Part shown: positions 55,761-64,000 of the stretch, one piece after another
How the letters are laid out: each line of letters starts with the position of its first letter
Position numbering within the stretch: position 1 is the stretch's first letter
Assembly (NCBI RefSeq): GCF_036346595.1
Contig: NZ_CP107834.1
Coordinates: forward strand, 496,001 to 560,000
Direction of reading: 5' to 3'
Length of the DNA: 64,000 nucleotides
From: Streptomyces sp. NBC_00525
Lineage (GTDB): Bacteria > Actinomycetota > Actinomycetes > Streptomycetales > Streptomycetaceae
Position numbers and translations under genes: made by a program
Notes under the pieces: model-generated
What the model was told of the DNA's origin: nothing
Databases searched by the model: none
The model's input: only the letters and a program-made list of their open reading frames with translations

Positions 55761-55771
55761 CGAAACTTTCG
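55761..55771. promoter_or_regulatory. Xylan box (CGAAACTTTCG) in the divergent region
   Basis: Perfect CGAAA-N-TTTCG palindrome between the Cip1-like gene and the acetyl-xylan esterase gene, complementary in sequence to the box at the GH10 xylanase. It may act on either gene. Confidence 0.78.
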
Positions 55772-55896
55772 TCGGTATGTCAGCCACACACCCCCGCACG
55801 TAACTTCGCCGCCCCCTTCGGCGCCGAGGGAAATCGACAAGCACACACCCGACCTGCGGACATGCCTCCCAACCCCACCCTCACGCCGCATCGACG

Positions 55897-55926
55897 CTTT
55901 CGAAAGAGTTGCCGAAACCATTGACA
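55897..55926 (+). promoter_or_regulatory. CTTTCGAAAG palindrome and -35 of axeA
   Basis: Perfect 10-bp palindrome CTTTCGAAAG at 55897-55906, a half-site arrangement related to the xylan box, followed by TTGACA at 55921-55926. No strong -10 is visible; AACACT (55944-55949) is a weak candidate at 17-bp spacing. Confidence 0.55.
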
Positions 55927-56010
55927 GTGCGCGGCGGCCCCCAAACACTCCGTGCTCAGTACCGGCCGCCCCCGGCGCGGCCGGAGCCCCCCTCACCAGG
56001 AGGACCCTCC

Positions 56011-57021
56011 ATGCGTCTCCGCCCCCACCGCCGCCCCGTCGCCATGGCGGCCGGCCTGCTGCTCGCCTCGGCGAGTTCCCTGGGCCTGACCGCCACGGCC
56101 GCGGCCCCGGCGGCAGCGGCCGCCTGCAACGGCTACGTGGGCCTGACCTTCGACGACGGCCCGTCCAACGACCACACCCCCGCCCTGCTCAACGCCCTCA
56201 AGCAGAACGGCCTGCGGGCCACCATGTTCAACGAGGGCCAGTTCGCCGCCTCCTACCCGAACCAGGTCAGGGCCCAGGTGGACGCGGGCATGTGGGTCGG
56301 CAACCACAGCTACACGCACCCGCACCTCACCCAGCAGAGCCAGGCGCAGGTCGACTCCGAGATCTCCCGCACCCAGCAGGCCATCGCCGACGCCGGCGGC
56401 GGAACCCCGAAGCTGTTCCGGCCGCCCTACGGCGAGACAAACTCCACCGTGAAGGCGGTGGAGGCCAAGTACGGCCTCACCGAGGTGATCTGGGACGTCG
56501 ACTCGCAGGACTGGAACGGGGCGAGCACCGACGCGATCGTGCAGGCCGTGTCGCGCCTGTCCAACGGGCAGATCATCCTCATGCACGAGTGGCCGGCCAA
56601 CACCCTGGCCGCCATCCCGCGCATCGCCCAGTCGCTGGCCGCGCGCGGCCTGTGCTCGGGCATGATCTCGCCGCAGACCGGCCGCGCCGTCGCCCCGGAC
56701 GGCGGGAACGGCGGCGGGGACAACGGCGGCGGGGGCGACGACGGCGGCAACACCGGCGCCTGCACGGCGACCCTGTCGGCCGGACAGAGCTGGGGCGACC
56801 GCTACAACCTCAACGTCTCCGTGAGCGGGTCCGCCGACTGGACCGTCACCATGCGCGTCCCCGCCCCCGAGCGCATCCTCGCCACCTGGAACATCAGCGC
56901 CTCCTACCCCAGCTCCCAGGTCCTGACCGCACGGCCCAACGGCAACGGCGACAACTGGGGCGTGACCATCCAGACCAACGGCTCCTGGACCTGGCCCACG
57001 GTGTCCTGCGCCGCGAGCTGA
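56011..57021 (+). CDS. axeA: Secreted CE4 acetyl-xylan esterase with C-terminal CBM2-like module
   Basis: 336-aa secreted polysaccharide deacetylase. Signal peptide to about 38, CE4 NodB domain with catalytic D48-D49 (LTFDDGPS), metal ligands H99 and H103 (NHSYTHPH), [16 protein letters not shown] and LMHEW, a Gly/Asp-rich linker, then a CBM2-like module ([24 protein letters not shown] ... WTWPTVSC). Length and layout match S. lividans AxeA, which removes acetyl groups from xylan so that xylanases can act. A chitin substrate is the alternative for CE4, but the xylan box upstream supports xylan. AGGAGG precedes the ATG. Confidence 0.9.
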   Translation: MRLRPHRRPVAMAAGLLLASASSLGLTATAAAPAAAAACNGYVGLTFDDGPSNDHTPALLNALKQNGLRATMFNEGQFAASYPNQVRAQVDAGMWVGNHSYTHPHLTQQSQAQVDSEISRTQQAIADAGGGTPKLFRPPYGETNSTVKAVEAKYGLTEVIWDVDSQDWNGASTDAIVQAVSRLSNGQIILMHEWPANTLAAIPRIAQSLAARGLCSGMISPQTGRAVAPDGGNGGGDNGGGGDDGGNTGACTATLSAGQSWGDRYNLNVSVSGSADWTVTMRVPAPERILATWNISASYPSSQVLTARPNGNGDNWGVTIQTNGSWTWPTVSCAAS

Positions 57022-57059
57022 CCGGGACCGCCCCCGGATGCGGGCAGCACCACCGGGAG

Positions 57060-57078
57060 CCCGGCCCCACCGGCCGGG
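57060..57078 (+). terminator. Weak hairpin after axeA
   Basis: CCCGGCC/GGCCGGG, a 7-bp stem with a 5-nt loop, 38 bp after the axeA stop. Confidence 0.35.
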
Positions 57079-57187
57079 TTCACCGGAGGCACCGGGCCAC
57101 CCGCCCGGCCCGTCCCGGCTGGCGCCGCCGCTCCCCGGGCCCGAGGCTGTACCGGCGCCGCCCGTACACCGCACCGAGAGGCCCGAC

Positions 57188-58924
57188 ATGCCTGTGGACG
57201 ACCCCCCTCCCGCAGGCGACGCGCGGGCCCGGCTGGAACTGCGGGCGATCCGGGCCCTGCTGGACGCCCAGCGGCGGCGCGTCACCGTGTACGCCGAGCG
57301 GTACGGGCCCCGGCCGGCCGAACACGTACCGGTGGCGGCGCCGAGCGCGGCCACTCCCCCGCCGCCCTCCTCCCAGGAGATGATCGACGCGCTGCCGATG
57401 CCGGCCCTCCTGCTGTCCCCCGTGTTCGGGGAGAAGGGGGAGCTGAAGGACGCCGTCTGCCTCGCGCTCAACCCCGAGGCCCGCGCGTACGGAATCTCCC
57501 GGCTGCCCGAGGGAGTGACGCTCCCGTGGGACAAGCCCGGATCGCTGTACGAGCGGTTCCCCTCCCTCGCCACCACGACGATTCCCGGCCTGCTCGTCGA
57601 CGTCCACCGGCAGCGCACCCCGCAACGGAGCGACACCGTCGAATGGCTGGTGATGACGCACGCGGGGCCGGTGCGCGTCAACGCGGAGGTGCGGATCGCG
57701 CCCTGCGGGGAGCACTTCCTGCTCACCTGGGAACCGGGCAGCCGGCTCCGGATGGCCGCCGCGGCCCAGCGGCTGATGCGCACCTGCTGGGCGGAGTGGA
57801 ACCTCGGCGACGACGGTATCCAGCCGTCCCGCCGCTTCCACCATGTGCTCGGCCTGGCGGAGGACACCCCGGCGCCCAGCCTGTACGACCTGGCGGCGGC
57901 CGCGACGCCGGACAGCCTGCCCCTGCTGTACCAGACGCTGTACGACGTCATCCTGCGCAAGCGCACCGCCGAGTGCGAGCTGCGCCTGCGGGGCGGGGCC
58001 CGGACCTTCCGGATGGTCGCCGAACCCGTGCGCATCGCGCCCGGCGGCCTGACCTGGGCCCTGCGGGCGGTTCTCATCGACGTCACCACGGACCGGCGCC
58101 GGCGCGAGGCGGCCCGGCGCGCCGAACGCGCCGCGCGCCGCGAGCACGAGCGGGCCGAGGCCGTCGCTGAGGTGGCCGCCGTCCTGCGTGACGCGGTGCT
58201 GCCGCACTTCCAGGACGAGTTGGACACCTACGGGGTCGAGGCGGCGGCCGTCTACCGCCCCGACGCCCGCGAGGCCGGGGTCGGCGGCGACTGGTACAAG
58301 GCCCGCAGCCTGCCCGACGGGCGGCTGCTCGTCGCGCTGGGCGACGCGCGGGGCCACGGGCTGTCGGCGGTCACGCTGATGGCGAAGCTCCGGTACGCGC
58401 TGGCGGGCCTGGCCCACACCTCGGAGAGCGTCGAGCAGCTGACGCGGTGGCTGAACGAGGTGGCCTGCGCCGACGCCGACGAGTCCACGGCCACCGCGAT
58501 CGTCGCCCGCTACCACCCCGACCGCACCTTGCTGCGGTGGACCTGCGCCGGCCATCCCCGCCCCGTCCTGCTGCGCGACGGCCGCGCCACCCAGCTTCCG
58601 GCACCCGCCGGGGGCGCCGGTCTCACCCTGGGGGTCATGCCGGGGACGGCGTACCGCGCGGTGGAGACGCCCATGGAGCCCGGCGACATCATCCTCATGT
58701 ACTCGGACGGGCTGACCGAACGCCGCCCGGCCGACCCGGACCAGGACACGCGCCGCTTCCTCGACGCGGTCGAGGGCTGCTGCCGGGCGTCCGCGCCGCG
58801 CCCCGGCCACGCCGGACTCCAGGAGTGCGTCGAGGGGATCGTCGCCCACCTGGACGGCCCGCACCGCACCGACGACGCCACACTGCTCGCGCTGCGCAGG
58901 ACGGGCGGCCCGGACGTGGGGTGA
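57188..58924 (+). CDS. PAS-like SpoIIE phosphatase
   Basis: 578-aa soluble PP2C-type phosphatase. A helical N-terminus (ARARLELRAIRALLDAQRRRVTVYAERYG), two PAS-like domains (LPMPALLLSPVFGEKGELKDAVCLALNPEARAYGIS and a second at about 190-310), a charged coiled linker (RREAARRAERAARREHERAEAVAEVAAVL) and a SpoIIE domain (VAGVGGDWYKARSLPDGRLLVALGDARGHGLSAVTLM-like core; MYSDGLTERRPADPDQDTRRF). No membrane helix and no ATPase domain. It should reset an anti-anti-sigma switch; the partner is not nearby. Confidence 0.9.
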   Translation: MPVDDPPPAGDARARLELRAIRALLDAQRRRVTVYAERYGPRPAEHVPVAAPSAATPPPPSSQEMIDALPMPALLLSPVFGEKGELKDAVCLALNPEARAYGISRLPEGVTLPWDKPGSLYERFPSLATTTIPGLLVDVHRQRTPQRSDTVEWLVMTHAGPVRVNAEVRIAPCGEHFLLTWEPGSRLRMAAAAQRLMRTCWAEWNLGDDGIQPSRRFHHVLGLAEDTPAPSLYDLAAAATPDSLPLLYQTLYDVILRKRTAECELRLRGGARTFRMVAEPVRIAPGGLTWALRAVLIDVTTDRRRREAARRAERAARREHERAEAVAEVAAVLRDAVLPHFQDELDTYGVEAAAVYRPDAREAGVGGDWYKARSLPDGRLLVALGDARGHGLSAVTLMAKLRYALAGLAHTSESVEQLTRWLNEVACADADESTATAIVARYHPDRTLLRWTCAGHPRPVLLRDGRATQLPAPAGGAGLTLGVMPGTAYRAVETPMEPGDIILMYSDGLTERRPADPDQDTRRFLDAVEGCCRASAPRPGHAGLQECVEGIVAHLDGPHRTDDATLLALRRTGGPDVG

Positions 58925-59016
58925 GGGCGGCGCCGGTCCGGGCCGGCCCGCGGGCGGTGTCAGTGGGCTCCCGTATCGTTCCGGCCACCGCTCACCGCCT
59001 GGAAGGACCAAGAGAG

Positions 59017-60528
59017 TTGACTGGCCTGACCGCCTTTCCGCTGCCGTTCCGCTCCGCCCGCTCCATGTCGACCGACACGCCCCGGACACTGCGGGAGCTG
59101 GAGATGATCGAGTGCAGCGCGCAGATACGGGCGAAGCCGCGGTGGTTCGAGAAGATGCACGACGCGGGCATCGTCGCCCGCTGGACGCGCGAAGCCCTCG
59201 CCCAGGGGCTCACCGAGGCGCAGGTGCGCTACGTGCTGGCCGAACTCGCCCACTACGCGCGGCTGCGGGACGAACGGACCGGTATCGAGGTCTCCGCCGT
59301 TGACGGGGTCTGGCAGTCGGACACGTTGATCGACGAGGAGCTGCGGGGACGGCTGCGCGACGCGGTCCGGGTCCTGGAGGACGTCCCCGAGGACGGGAAG
59401 GACTGGCATCCCGGATCGGAGGGCCAGGTGCTCGACCTGGTGCACCCGTCGCTGTTCTGCCTGGTGCGCGAGGTCAGCGGCGGCCCCGCGCGGGCCTGGG
59501 AGAACCCGACGAACCAGTACTCGAAGTACGAGTTCTCGGAGCGGTTCCAGTGGCTGCCCACGGATGTGGACATCCGCGAGGACGGCGGGGCCGTCTTCCG
59601 TTCGTACGTGAACAATGTGCATCCCGAGGCGCACGCCGAACTGGCCGCCGTGCTGCCCGACGTGTTCGCGCGGATGCGCCCGCTGCTGGACAACGTGCTC
59701 ACCGATCTGCGCCGCCCGCGCCCGCCGCGCATCGAGGCCGACCCCTACGGCTGGTACGACTCCGAGGGGCCGGAGTACCCGGAAGCGCACGACTACAGCG
59801 ACGCGCAGGCGCATGTGGAGGCCCTCGACGCGTGGGAGGTGGCCCAGGAGGACTGGTGGGAGAACCGCAGGCCGGCCATCCCCGACGCGCCGGTCTTCGC
59901 GCCGCCCGAGGAGCCGGAGGGCTTCGTCCCGGTGGATCTGCGCGGCCGGCGCCTCCAGGTGATCGTCAAGCTCGCCACCATCCACCTCACGCCGGAGCGG
60001 CCCGAGTACGCGGGGGGCTCCTGGCACGTCGAGGGCATGCTGAACGAGCGGATCGTCTCGACCGGCATCTACTACTGGGACAGCGAGAACATCACGGAGA
60101 GCCGGCTGAGCTTCCGTACCGCCCTCGACGACCCGGAGTACGAGCAGAACGACGACAACGGCGTGCGTGACGTGTACGGCCTGGAGAACGAGGACGGGCT
60201 GAACCAGGTCCTGGGCGCGGCGTCGACCCCCGCGGGCCGCTGTCTGGCGTTCCCGAACGTCCTCCAGCACCGCGTCGGCTCGTTCCGCCTCGCGGACCCC
60301 GGCCGGCCGGGCCACCGCAAGATCCTCGCGTTCTTCCTGGTCGACCCGTCCACCACGATCGTCTCGACCTCCGACGTCCCGCCGCAGCAGCCATGGGCCG
60401 CGACCTCGACCATGACCCGCGAACAGGCCGAGGCGTTCCGCGAGGAGCTGATGCGGGAGCGGAAGTTCTTCGTGGACGAGCACAACGAGCAGCTGTACGA
60501 GCGGGAGTTCTCCCTCTGCGAGCACTGA
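59017..60528 (+). CDS. DUF4246 family protein
   Basis: 503-aa soluble protein of the DUF4246 family, known mostly from fungi and some bacteria. Recognisable blocks: EMIECSAQIRAKPRWFEKM near the start, KWLPTDV-like FQWLPTDVDI, SYVNNVHPE, LQVIVKLATIHLTPERPEYAGGSWHVEGMLNERIVSTGIYYWDSENI, and LAFPNVLQHRVGSF. The SWHVEG and LQHRV blocks, about 85 residues apart, with a later RKILAFFLVDP, look like the His-X-Asp/Glu...His...Arg pattern of double-stranded beta-helix Fe(II)/2-oxoglutarate enzymes; this is inference. The TTG at 59017 follows GGAAGG; an ATG at 59065 has no site. Confidence 0.85.
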   Translation: MTGLTAFPLPFRSARSMSTDTPRTLRELEMIECSAQIRAKPRWFEKMHDAGIVARWTREALAQGLTEAQVRYVLAELAHYARLRDERTGIEVSAVDGVWQSDTLIDEELRGRLRDAVRVLEDVPEDGKDWHPGSEGQVLDLVHPSLFCLVREVSGGPARAWENPTNQYSKYEFSERFQWLPTDVDIREDGGAVFRSYVNNVHPEAHAELAAVLPDVFARMRPLLDNVLTDLRRPRPPRIEADPYGWYDSEGPEYPEAHDYSDAQAHVEALDAWEVAQEDWWENRRPAIPDAPVFAPPEEPEGFVPVDLRGRRLQVIVKLATIHLTPERPEYAGGSWHVEGMLNERIVSTGIYYWDSENITESRLSFRTALDDPEYEQNDDNGVRDVYGLENEDGLNQVLGAASTPAGRCLAFPNVLQHRVGSFRLADPGRPGHRKILAFFLVDPSTTIVSTSDVPPQQPWAATSTMTREQAEAFREELMRERKFFVDEHNEQLYEREFSLCEH

Positions 60529-60544
60529 GCGCCCGGCTGCCGTT

Positions 60545-60576
60545 CGCCCTGCCGGGGCGGTGCTCCCGGCAGGGCG
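60545..60576. terminator. Bidirectional hairpin terminator
   Basis: 12-bp perfect stem (60545-60556 with 60565-60576) and an 8-nt loop between the convergent DUF4246 and PIG-L genes. Confidence 0.75.
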
Positions 60577-60582
60577 GGCGGA

Positions 60583-61419
60583 TCAGCGCAGGCCGGCGAA
60601 GAGGTCGTTCTCGGGCAGCGCGGCGCCCGTGGTGTCCCTGACGCGCACGAAGGCCTCCATGCCCATCAGCTCGCCGAACCGCTCCTTGCCCATCTTGAGG
60701 AAGAAGATGTTCTCGCCCTGGCTGGCGTGCGCGGCCAGGGCGTCGAACTTCTGGCCGCTGAACGCGGTGGTGTCCACCCAGGTGGTGATCTCCTCGTCCG
60801 GCAGCCCGATCTCCGCCATCGCGGCGGTCTCGGCCGGGTCCGGCTCCGGCATGTCCTCGCCGAACTCCCGCATCAGCTCGCCGAACCGCTGCATCGCCGA
60901 GCGCGGCGCCGTCGTCCAGTAGACCTTCGGCGTCAGCCCGGACAGTTCCAGGGCCGCCGTCGTGATGCGGTTGGCCTGGATGTGGTCGGGGTGACCGTAG
61001 AAACCGTTCTCGTCATAGGTGACGACCACATCGGGCCGGTAGCGCTCCATCAGCTCCGCGAGCCGCGCGGCGGCCTCCGGTACGGGGGTGCGCCAGAAGG
61101 AGCCGGGGGCGTCGTTGTCCGGCCAGCCCATCATCCCCGAGTCGGCGTAGTCCAGCGTCTCCAGGTCGCTGATCTTCAGCACCTCGCAACTCGCTTCCAG
61201 CTCCTGGCGCCGCATCCGGGCGACCGCGGCCGGGTCGTGTCCGGGATCGCCCGGCTTCGTCCCGCCGGGCCCGTCACCGCAACCGCCGTCGGTACAGGTC
61301 ACCAGCACCGTGCGGATGCCTTCCGCCGCATACCGGGCGAGCACGCCCCCGGTCCCGGTGGCCTCGTCGTCGGGGTGGGCGTGCACCGCCATGAGCGTCA
61401 GCGGCCGGTCAGTCGTCAC
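60583..61419 (-). CDS. PIG-L family zinc deacetylase (MshB/Mca-like)
   Basis: 278-aa zinc hydrolase of the mycothiol deacetylase/amidase family. Zinc motif AVHAHPDDE and second ligand region GFYGHPDHIQANRI. The residues after the first motif read ATGTGGVLARY, not the Ser/Lys patterns I expect of MshB or Mca, so the substrate is open: a mycothiol conjugate, another GlcNAc-type amide, or a natural product. GTG start with GGAGG just upstream. Downstream of the SNF2 helicase gene on the same strand but separated by a hairpin. Confidence 0.9.
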   Translation of the reverse strand: MTTDRPLTLMAVHAHPDDEATGTGGVLARYAAEGIRTVLVTCTDGGCGDGPGGTKPGDPGHDPAAVARMRRQELEASCEVLKISDLETLDYADSGMMGWPDNDAPGSFWRTPVPEAAARLAELMERYRPDVVVTYDENGFYGHPDHIQANRITTAALELSGLTPKVYWTTAPRSAMQRFGELMREFGEDMPEPDPAETAAMAEIGLPDEEITTWVDTTAFSGQKFDALAAHASQGENIFFLKMGKERFGELMGMEAFVRVRDTTGAALPENDLFAGLR

Positions 61420-61449
61420 AAGGTCCTCCAGCGGACACGGTTCGGCAAC

Positions 61450-61469
61450 GGGGCCCGGAACCGGGCCCC
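61450..61469 (-). terminator. Hairpin after the SNF2 helicase gene
   Basis: GGGGCCCGG-AA-CCGGGCCCC, perfect 9-bp arms, 59 bp beyond the helicase stop. Confidence 0.55.
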
Positions 61470-61528
61470 CGGTCAGTGCAACTGCCCGACCGTGACCTGC
61501 TGTTCCCGAGCGGCCCGCGCGGCTCGGA

Positions 61529-64000
61529 TCATGAGAAGCGGGCGGGGAGGCCGGAGGCGCCCAGCACCAGCGCAGCGGTGAGGATCTGCGGCGGCTTGGT
61601 CGACATCTGCTGCTGCCGGTCGAGCAGTTCGAGACGTCTGCGGAGCCGTGCGTCGAGCTCGGCGGCCTTCCGGCGCAGGCTCTCGGAGGACTCCTTGGGC
61701 TTCTCCCCCCGCCGCTCCTTCTCGGCGGCCGGTCCGCTGTCGAGCAGCAGCCGGTCGCGCTCGGCGGTGAGGCGCCGGGTCACCAGCTCGCGGGTCCTCG
61801 CCAGCTCGGCCGAACGGCGGGGCCGGACCTCTGCCAGGTACGCGGGAAGCCTGTTGGCGATGATCCAGCTGGTCGCCGCGGACTCGGCGTCCGCCGTCCA
61901 GGGCAGCCCGCGCACGGCGTCGGCCGCCACCCCGTCGGGCGCTGCGGCGCAGTCGAGGTACGGCGCGGGGCCGGCCGGTGTCACGGTGCCGCGCTGATCG
62001 ACGTAGGCGTAGGAGAACCGCCGGGCCACCGAATCGCCCGTGCCGTCCACCACCTCCTCGACGACCCCGACCAGCAGCCGCGGGGCGTCCGATCCGGCCG
62101 CGACGAGGACCGTGCCCCGGTTGAGGGCGCTCCCGAAGTTGCGCACCGTTTCGGCCATGACGGCGTCGTGGAGCGGATGGCCGGGGGCGAGCAGATCGGT
62201 GCGGGCGCGGTCGTCGGGCCGGACCCTGGCGAGATCGAAGGTGACGTCCTCGTACTGGGTGGCGATGGGGCCGCCGCCCGCCGCCCGGACCTGCTGCGGC
62301 ACGTGGGCGATGGCGTACCGGCCCTCGGCGCGTCTGGTCATCCGGCCGCCGAGCCGGCCGAAGGCGTTCCTGAAGGTCGACTCGATGTCGTGCGGCCGCA
62401 GGCGTCGGGCCGCGGCGTCGTCCATGGTGTCCCGCAGCACGCGGAGGTCGGCATCCGAGAAGTGCTCCGACGCGAGCGCGCGTTCTTCGAGGAGCGAGGT
62501 GAGGCCGTCGCCGACCGTGCTGTCGATGACCTCGCGCATGCGTCCCTTGACGGCCGGCTGCTCTCCGTACTGGATCGCTTCGAGGAGCAGGGACCGCAGC
62601 GGGGTCTCGGCGAACGCCTCGCCCAGGACGTCGAAGACCTTGCCACCGTACGTCGCGCTCATCTGGTCGAGCTTCTCCAGCAGGCGGGTGAAGACCTCGC
62701 CCTCGCGCGTGTTGGAGGCCACGAGGTTCCAGAGCCGGCAGACCTCCTCCTGCCCGATGCGATGGATGCGCCCGAAGCGCTGCTCGATGCGGTTGGGGTT
62801 CCAGGGCAGGTCGTAGTTGATCATCAAGTGCGCGGCCTGCAGGTTGAGGCCCTCGCCCGCGGCGTCGGTGGCCAGCAGAATCCGGACGTCGGGGTTCCTG
62901 GTGAATTCCTCGGTGATCTGCCGGCGCTCCGACCGGCGTACGCCGCCGTGGATGGCCCGGACCGCGTCGTCCCGGCCCAGCAGCGCGGTGATCCTGTCCC
63001 GGAGGTAGCGAAGGGTGTCGCGGTGCTCGGTGAAGACGATCAGTTTCCGCGGGCGTCCCCCGGCGTCCGTCACCAGGGCGTGATCCCTGAGCAGGGCGCA
63101 CAGCTCGGTCCATTTGCGGTCCGTACCGGCTTCGCGGACCCGCTGTGCCGTGCGTACCAGCGTCCGCAGTTCGACGAGTTCGGCATCGAGCTCCTCGACC
63201 GTCCGCGCGGCCGTCGCGGCGTCGAGCAGTTCCTCCTCGATGTCCTCGATCTCCCGGGCGTCGAAGTCGTCGTGGTCGAGGGCGTCGAGGTCGACGGCGG
63301 GCATGCTTCCGCGGTGGGTGCCGTCGAGGATCTCCTGCTTCCGGCGTTCCAGCCGTTCGGTACGCCGGACAAGGCTCCGGTGGATCGCCTCGGGGCTGGA
63401 GGCCAGCCGTCGCTGCAGCACGGTGAGGGCGAATCCGACGGTGTTCTTGCGGGTGCCGCCGACGCGGTCGGCGCGGTTCATCCCTTCCCGGACGTAGTGG
63501 GTGACGTCCTCGTAGAGCTCGTATTCGAGGGCCGTGAGCTCGTAGGGGACGGTTTCCGCCACCCGCTCGGGGAAGAGCCTGCGGCCCTCGAAGGTGAGCA
63601 GATCCTCCTTGATCATCCGCCGCATGATCCCGCTGACGTCGGCGGTGCTCCGCTGCCTGCCCTCGAACCTGTCGCGGTCCAGCAGGGTGAGGAAGAGCTG
63701 GAAGTCCTCCTCCTTGCCCGAGTGCGGGGTCGCGGTCATCAGCAGCAGGTGCCGTGTGATCTCCCCGAGCATCTCGCCGAGCTGGAACCTCTTGGTCTTC
63801 TCCACCTTGCCGCCGAAGTAGTGCCCGCCCATGCGGTGCGCCTCGTCGACGACGATCAGGTCCCAGTCCGTCTCCCCGAGCTGCGCCCGCAGGTGTTCGT
63901 TGCGGGCGAGCTGGTCCATGCGGGCGATCAGGAGCGGATGGGCCTCGAAGACGTTGGAGTGCGTCCGCGCGTCGGCCATCTGCTGTGTGAGCAGGTCGAA
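61529..64000 (-). CDS. SNF2-type helicase, C-terminal part (DrmD-like)
   Basis: At least 823 residues; the N-terminus with Walker A lies beyond the window. Visible motifs: DEAH box (LIVVDEAHRM), MTATPHSG (motif III), KLIVFTEHRDT (motif IV), LATDAAGEGLNLQAAHLMINYDLPWNPNRIEQRFGRIHRIGQ (motifs V and VI), then a long RapA/HepA-like C-terminal region (DVLGEAFAETPLRSLLLEAI; charged tail RLTAERDRLLL ... RRRLELLDRQQQ). This domain layout is that of the SNF2 helicases of DISARM (DrmD) and of other phage-defence loci with DUF1156 methylases, as well as HepA. Function cannot be fixed without the upstream neighbours. Confidence 0.88.
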   Translation of the reverse strand, partial: FDLLTQQMADARTHSNVFEAHPLLIARMDQLARNEHLRAQLGETDWDLIVVDEAHRMGGHYFGGKVEKTKRFQLGEMLGEITRHLLLMTATPHSGKEEDFQLFLTLLDRDRFEGRQRSTADVSGIMRRMIKEDLLTFEGRRLFPERVAETVPYELTALEYELYEDVTHYVREGMNRADRVGGTRKNTVGFALTVLQRRLASSPEAIHRSLVRRTERLERRKQEILDGTHRGSMPAVDLDALDHDDFDAREIEDIEEELLDAATAARTVEELDAELVELRTLVRTAQRVREAGTDRKWTELCALLRDHALVTDAGGRPRKLIVFTEHRDTLRYLRDRITALLGRDDAVRAIHGGVRRSERRQITEEFTRNPDVRILLATDAAGEGLNLQAAHLMINYDLPWNPNRIEQRFGRIHRIGQEEVCRLWNLVASNTREGEVFTRLLEKLDQMSATYGGKVFDVLGEAFAETPLRSLLLEAIQYGEQPAVKGRMREVIDSTVGDGLTSLLEERALASEHFSDADLRVLRDTMDDAAARRLRPHDIESTFRNAFGRLGGRMTRRAEGRYAIAHVPQQVRAAGGGPIATQYEDVTFDLARVRPDDRARTDLLAPGHPLHDAVMAETVRNFGSALNRGTVLVAAGSDAPRLLVGVVEEVVDGTGDSVARRFSYAYVDQRGTVTPAGPAPYLDCAAAPDGVAADAVRGLPWTADAESAATSWIIANRLPAYLAEVRPRRSAELARTRELVTRRLTAERDRLLLDSGPAAEKERRGEKPKESSESLRRKAAELDARLRRRLELLDRQQQMSTKPPQILTAALVLGASGLPARFS

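Overview
The window reads as chromosomal DNA of a Streptomyces or very close relative. It is uniformly GC-rich, and GTG and TTG starts are common. It carries operator types known from this genus: DasR dre sites, CebR boxes, xylan boxes of the CGAAA-N-TTTCG type, and a DmdR/IdeR iron box. It also has a ydaO (c-di-AMP) riboswitch in front of a LysM/SLT cell-wall hydrolase. I see no rRNA, tRNA, CRISPR array, insertion sequence or phage genes, and no stretch of clearly foreign composition.

Layout. (a) 0-3.3 kb: an ArsR regulator, a YdeI/OmpD-like protein, an old-yellow-enzyme reductase whose upstream region carries the same operator as the ArsR gene, and two small cytosolic proteins. (b) 3.3-11.4 kb: a xylan unit. 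A GH10 xylanase, a GH3 beta-xylosidase, two ABC permeases and a xylobiose-type binding lipoprotein lie on the minus strand, with a divergent LacI repressor (bxlREFGA arrangement). (c) 11.5-23 kb: mixed metabolism. A BNR-repeat protein, uracil-DNA glycosylase, a BadF-type sugar kinase, a degenerate CbiX-like protein, a lactonase, a FUSC membrane protein, a chitin-active AA10 LPMO behind two dre sites, an Lrp regulator, a Ser/Thr kinase and two aldo/keto reductases. (d) 23.4-31 kb: a secreted protease combining M4 and M28 catalytic domains, an XRE regulator, and a secreted discoidin/beta-helix protein. (e) 31-39 kb: two SpoIIE-type phosphatases flank a geranylgeranyl-reductase-like flavoprotein and an orphan type II thioesterase. 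(f) 39-44 kb: an MT0933-like antitoxin-like protein, a riboswitch-controlled SLT/LysM hydrolase, and an iron-box-controlled dhbA-dhbE-dhbB cassette. (g) 44-53 kb: a HelD/HelR-like helicase, katG, a methyltransferase, a degenerate ABC ATPase and a kinase with a beta-propeller sensor. (h) 53-57 kb: a GH18 chitinase, a CBM2-Cip1-like protein and an acetyl-xylan esterase. (i) 57-64 kb: a third SpoIIE phosphatase, a DUF4246 protein, a PIG-L deacetylase, and the C-terminal part of an SNF2-type helicase that runs off the window.

How the genes fit together. The strongest theme is plant and fungal polymer degradation under sugar-responsive repressors. Xylan boxes sit at the xylanase, at bxlE and at axeA, which lies 51 kb away. 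A perfect 20-bp CebR palindrome sits on the promoter of the Cip1-like gene. dre sites sit at the LPMO, the chitinase and, unexpectedly, the lactonase. A second theme is partial pathways: the DHB cassette lacks isochorismate synthase, carrier protein and NRPS; the thioesterase lacks a synthetase; the ABC ATPase lacks a permease and key catalytic residues.

The most interesting items are the Cip1 homologue with CebR and xylan boxes, the M4-M28 double protease, the triple operator linking ArsR to the reductase, and the SNF2 helicase that may mark the edge of a defence locus.
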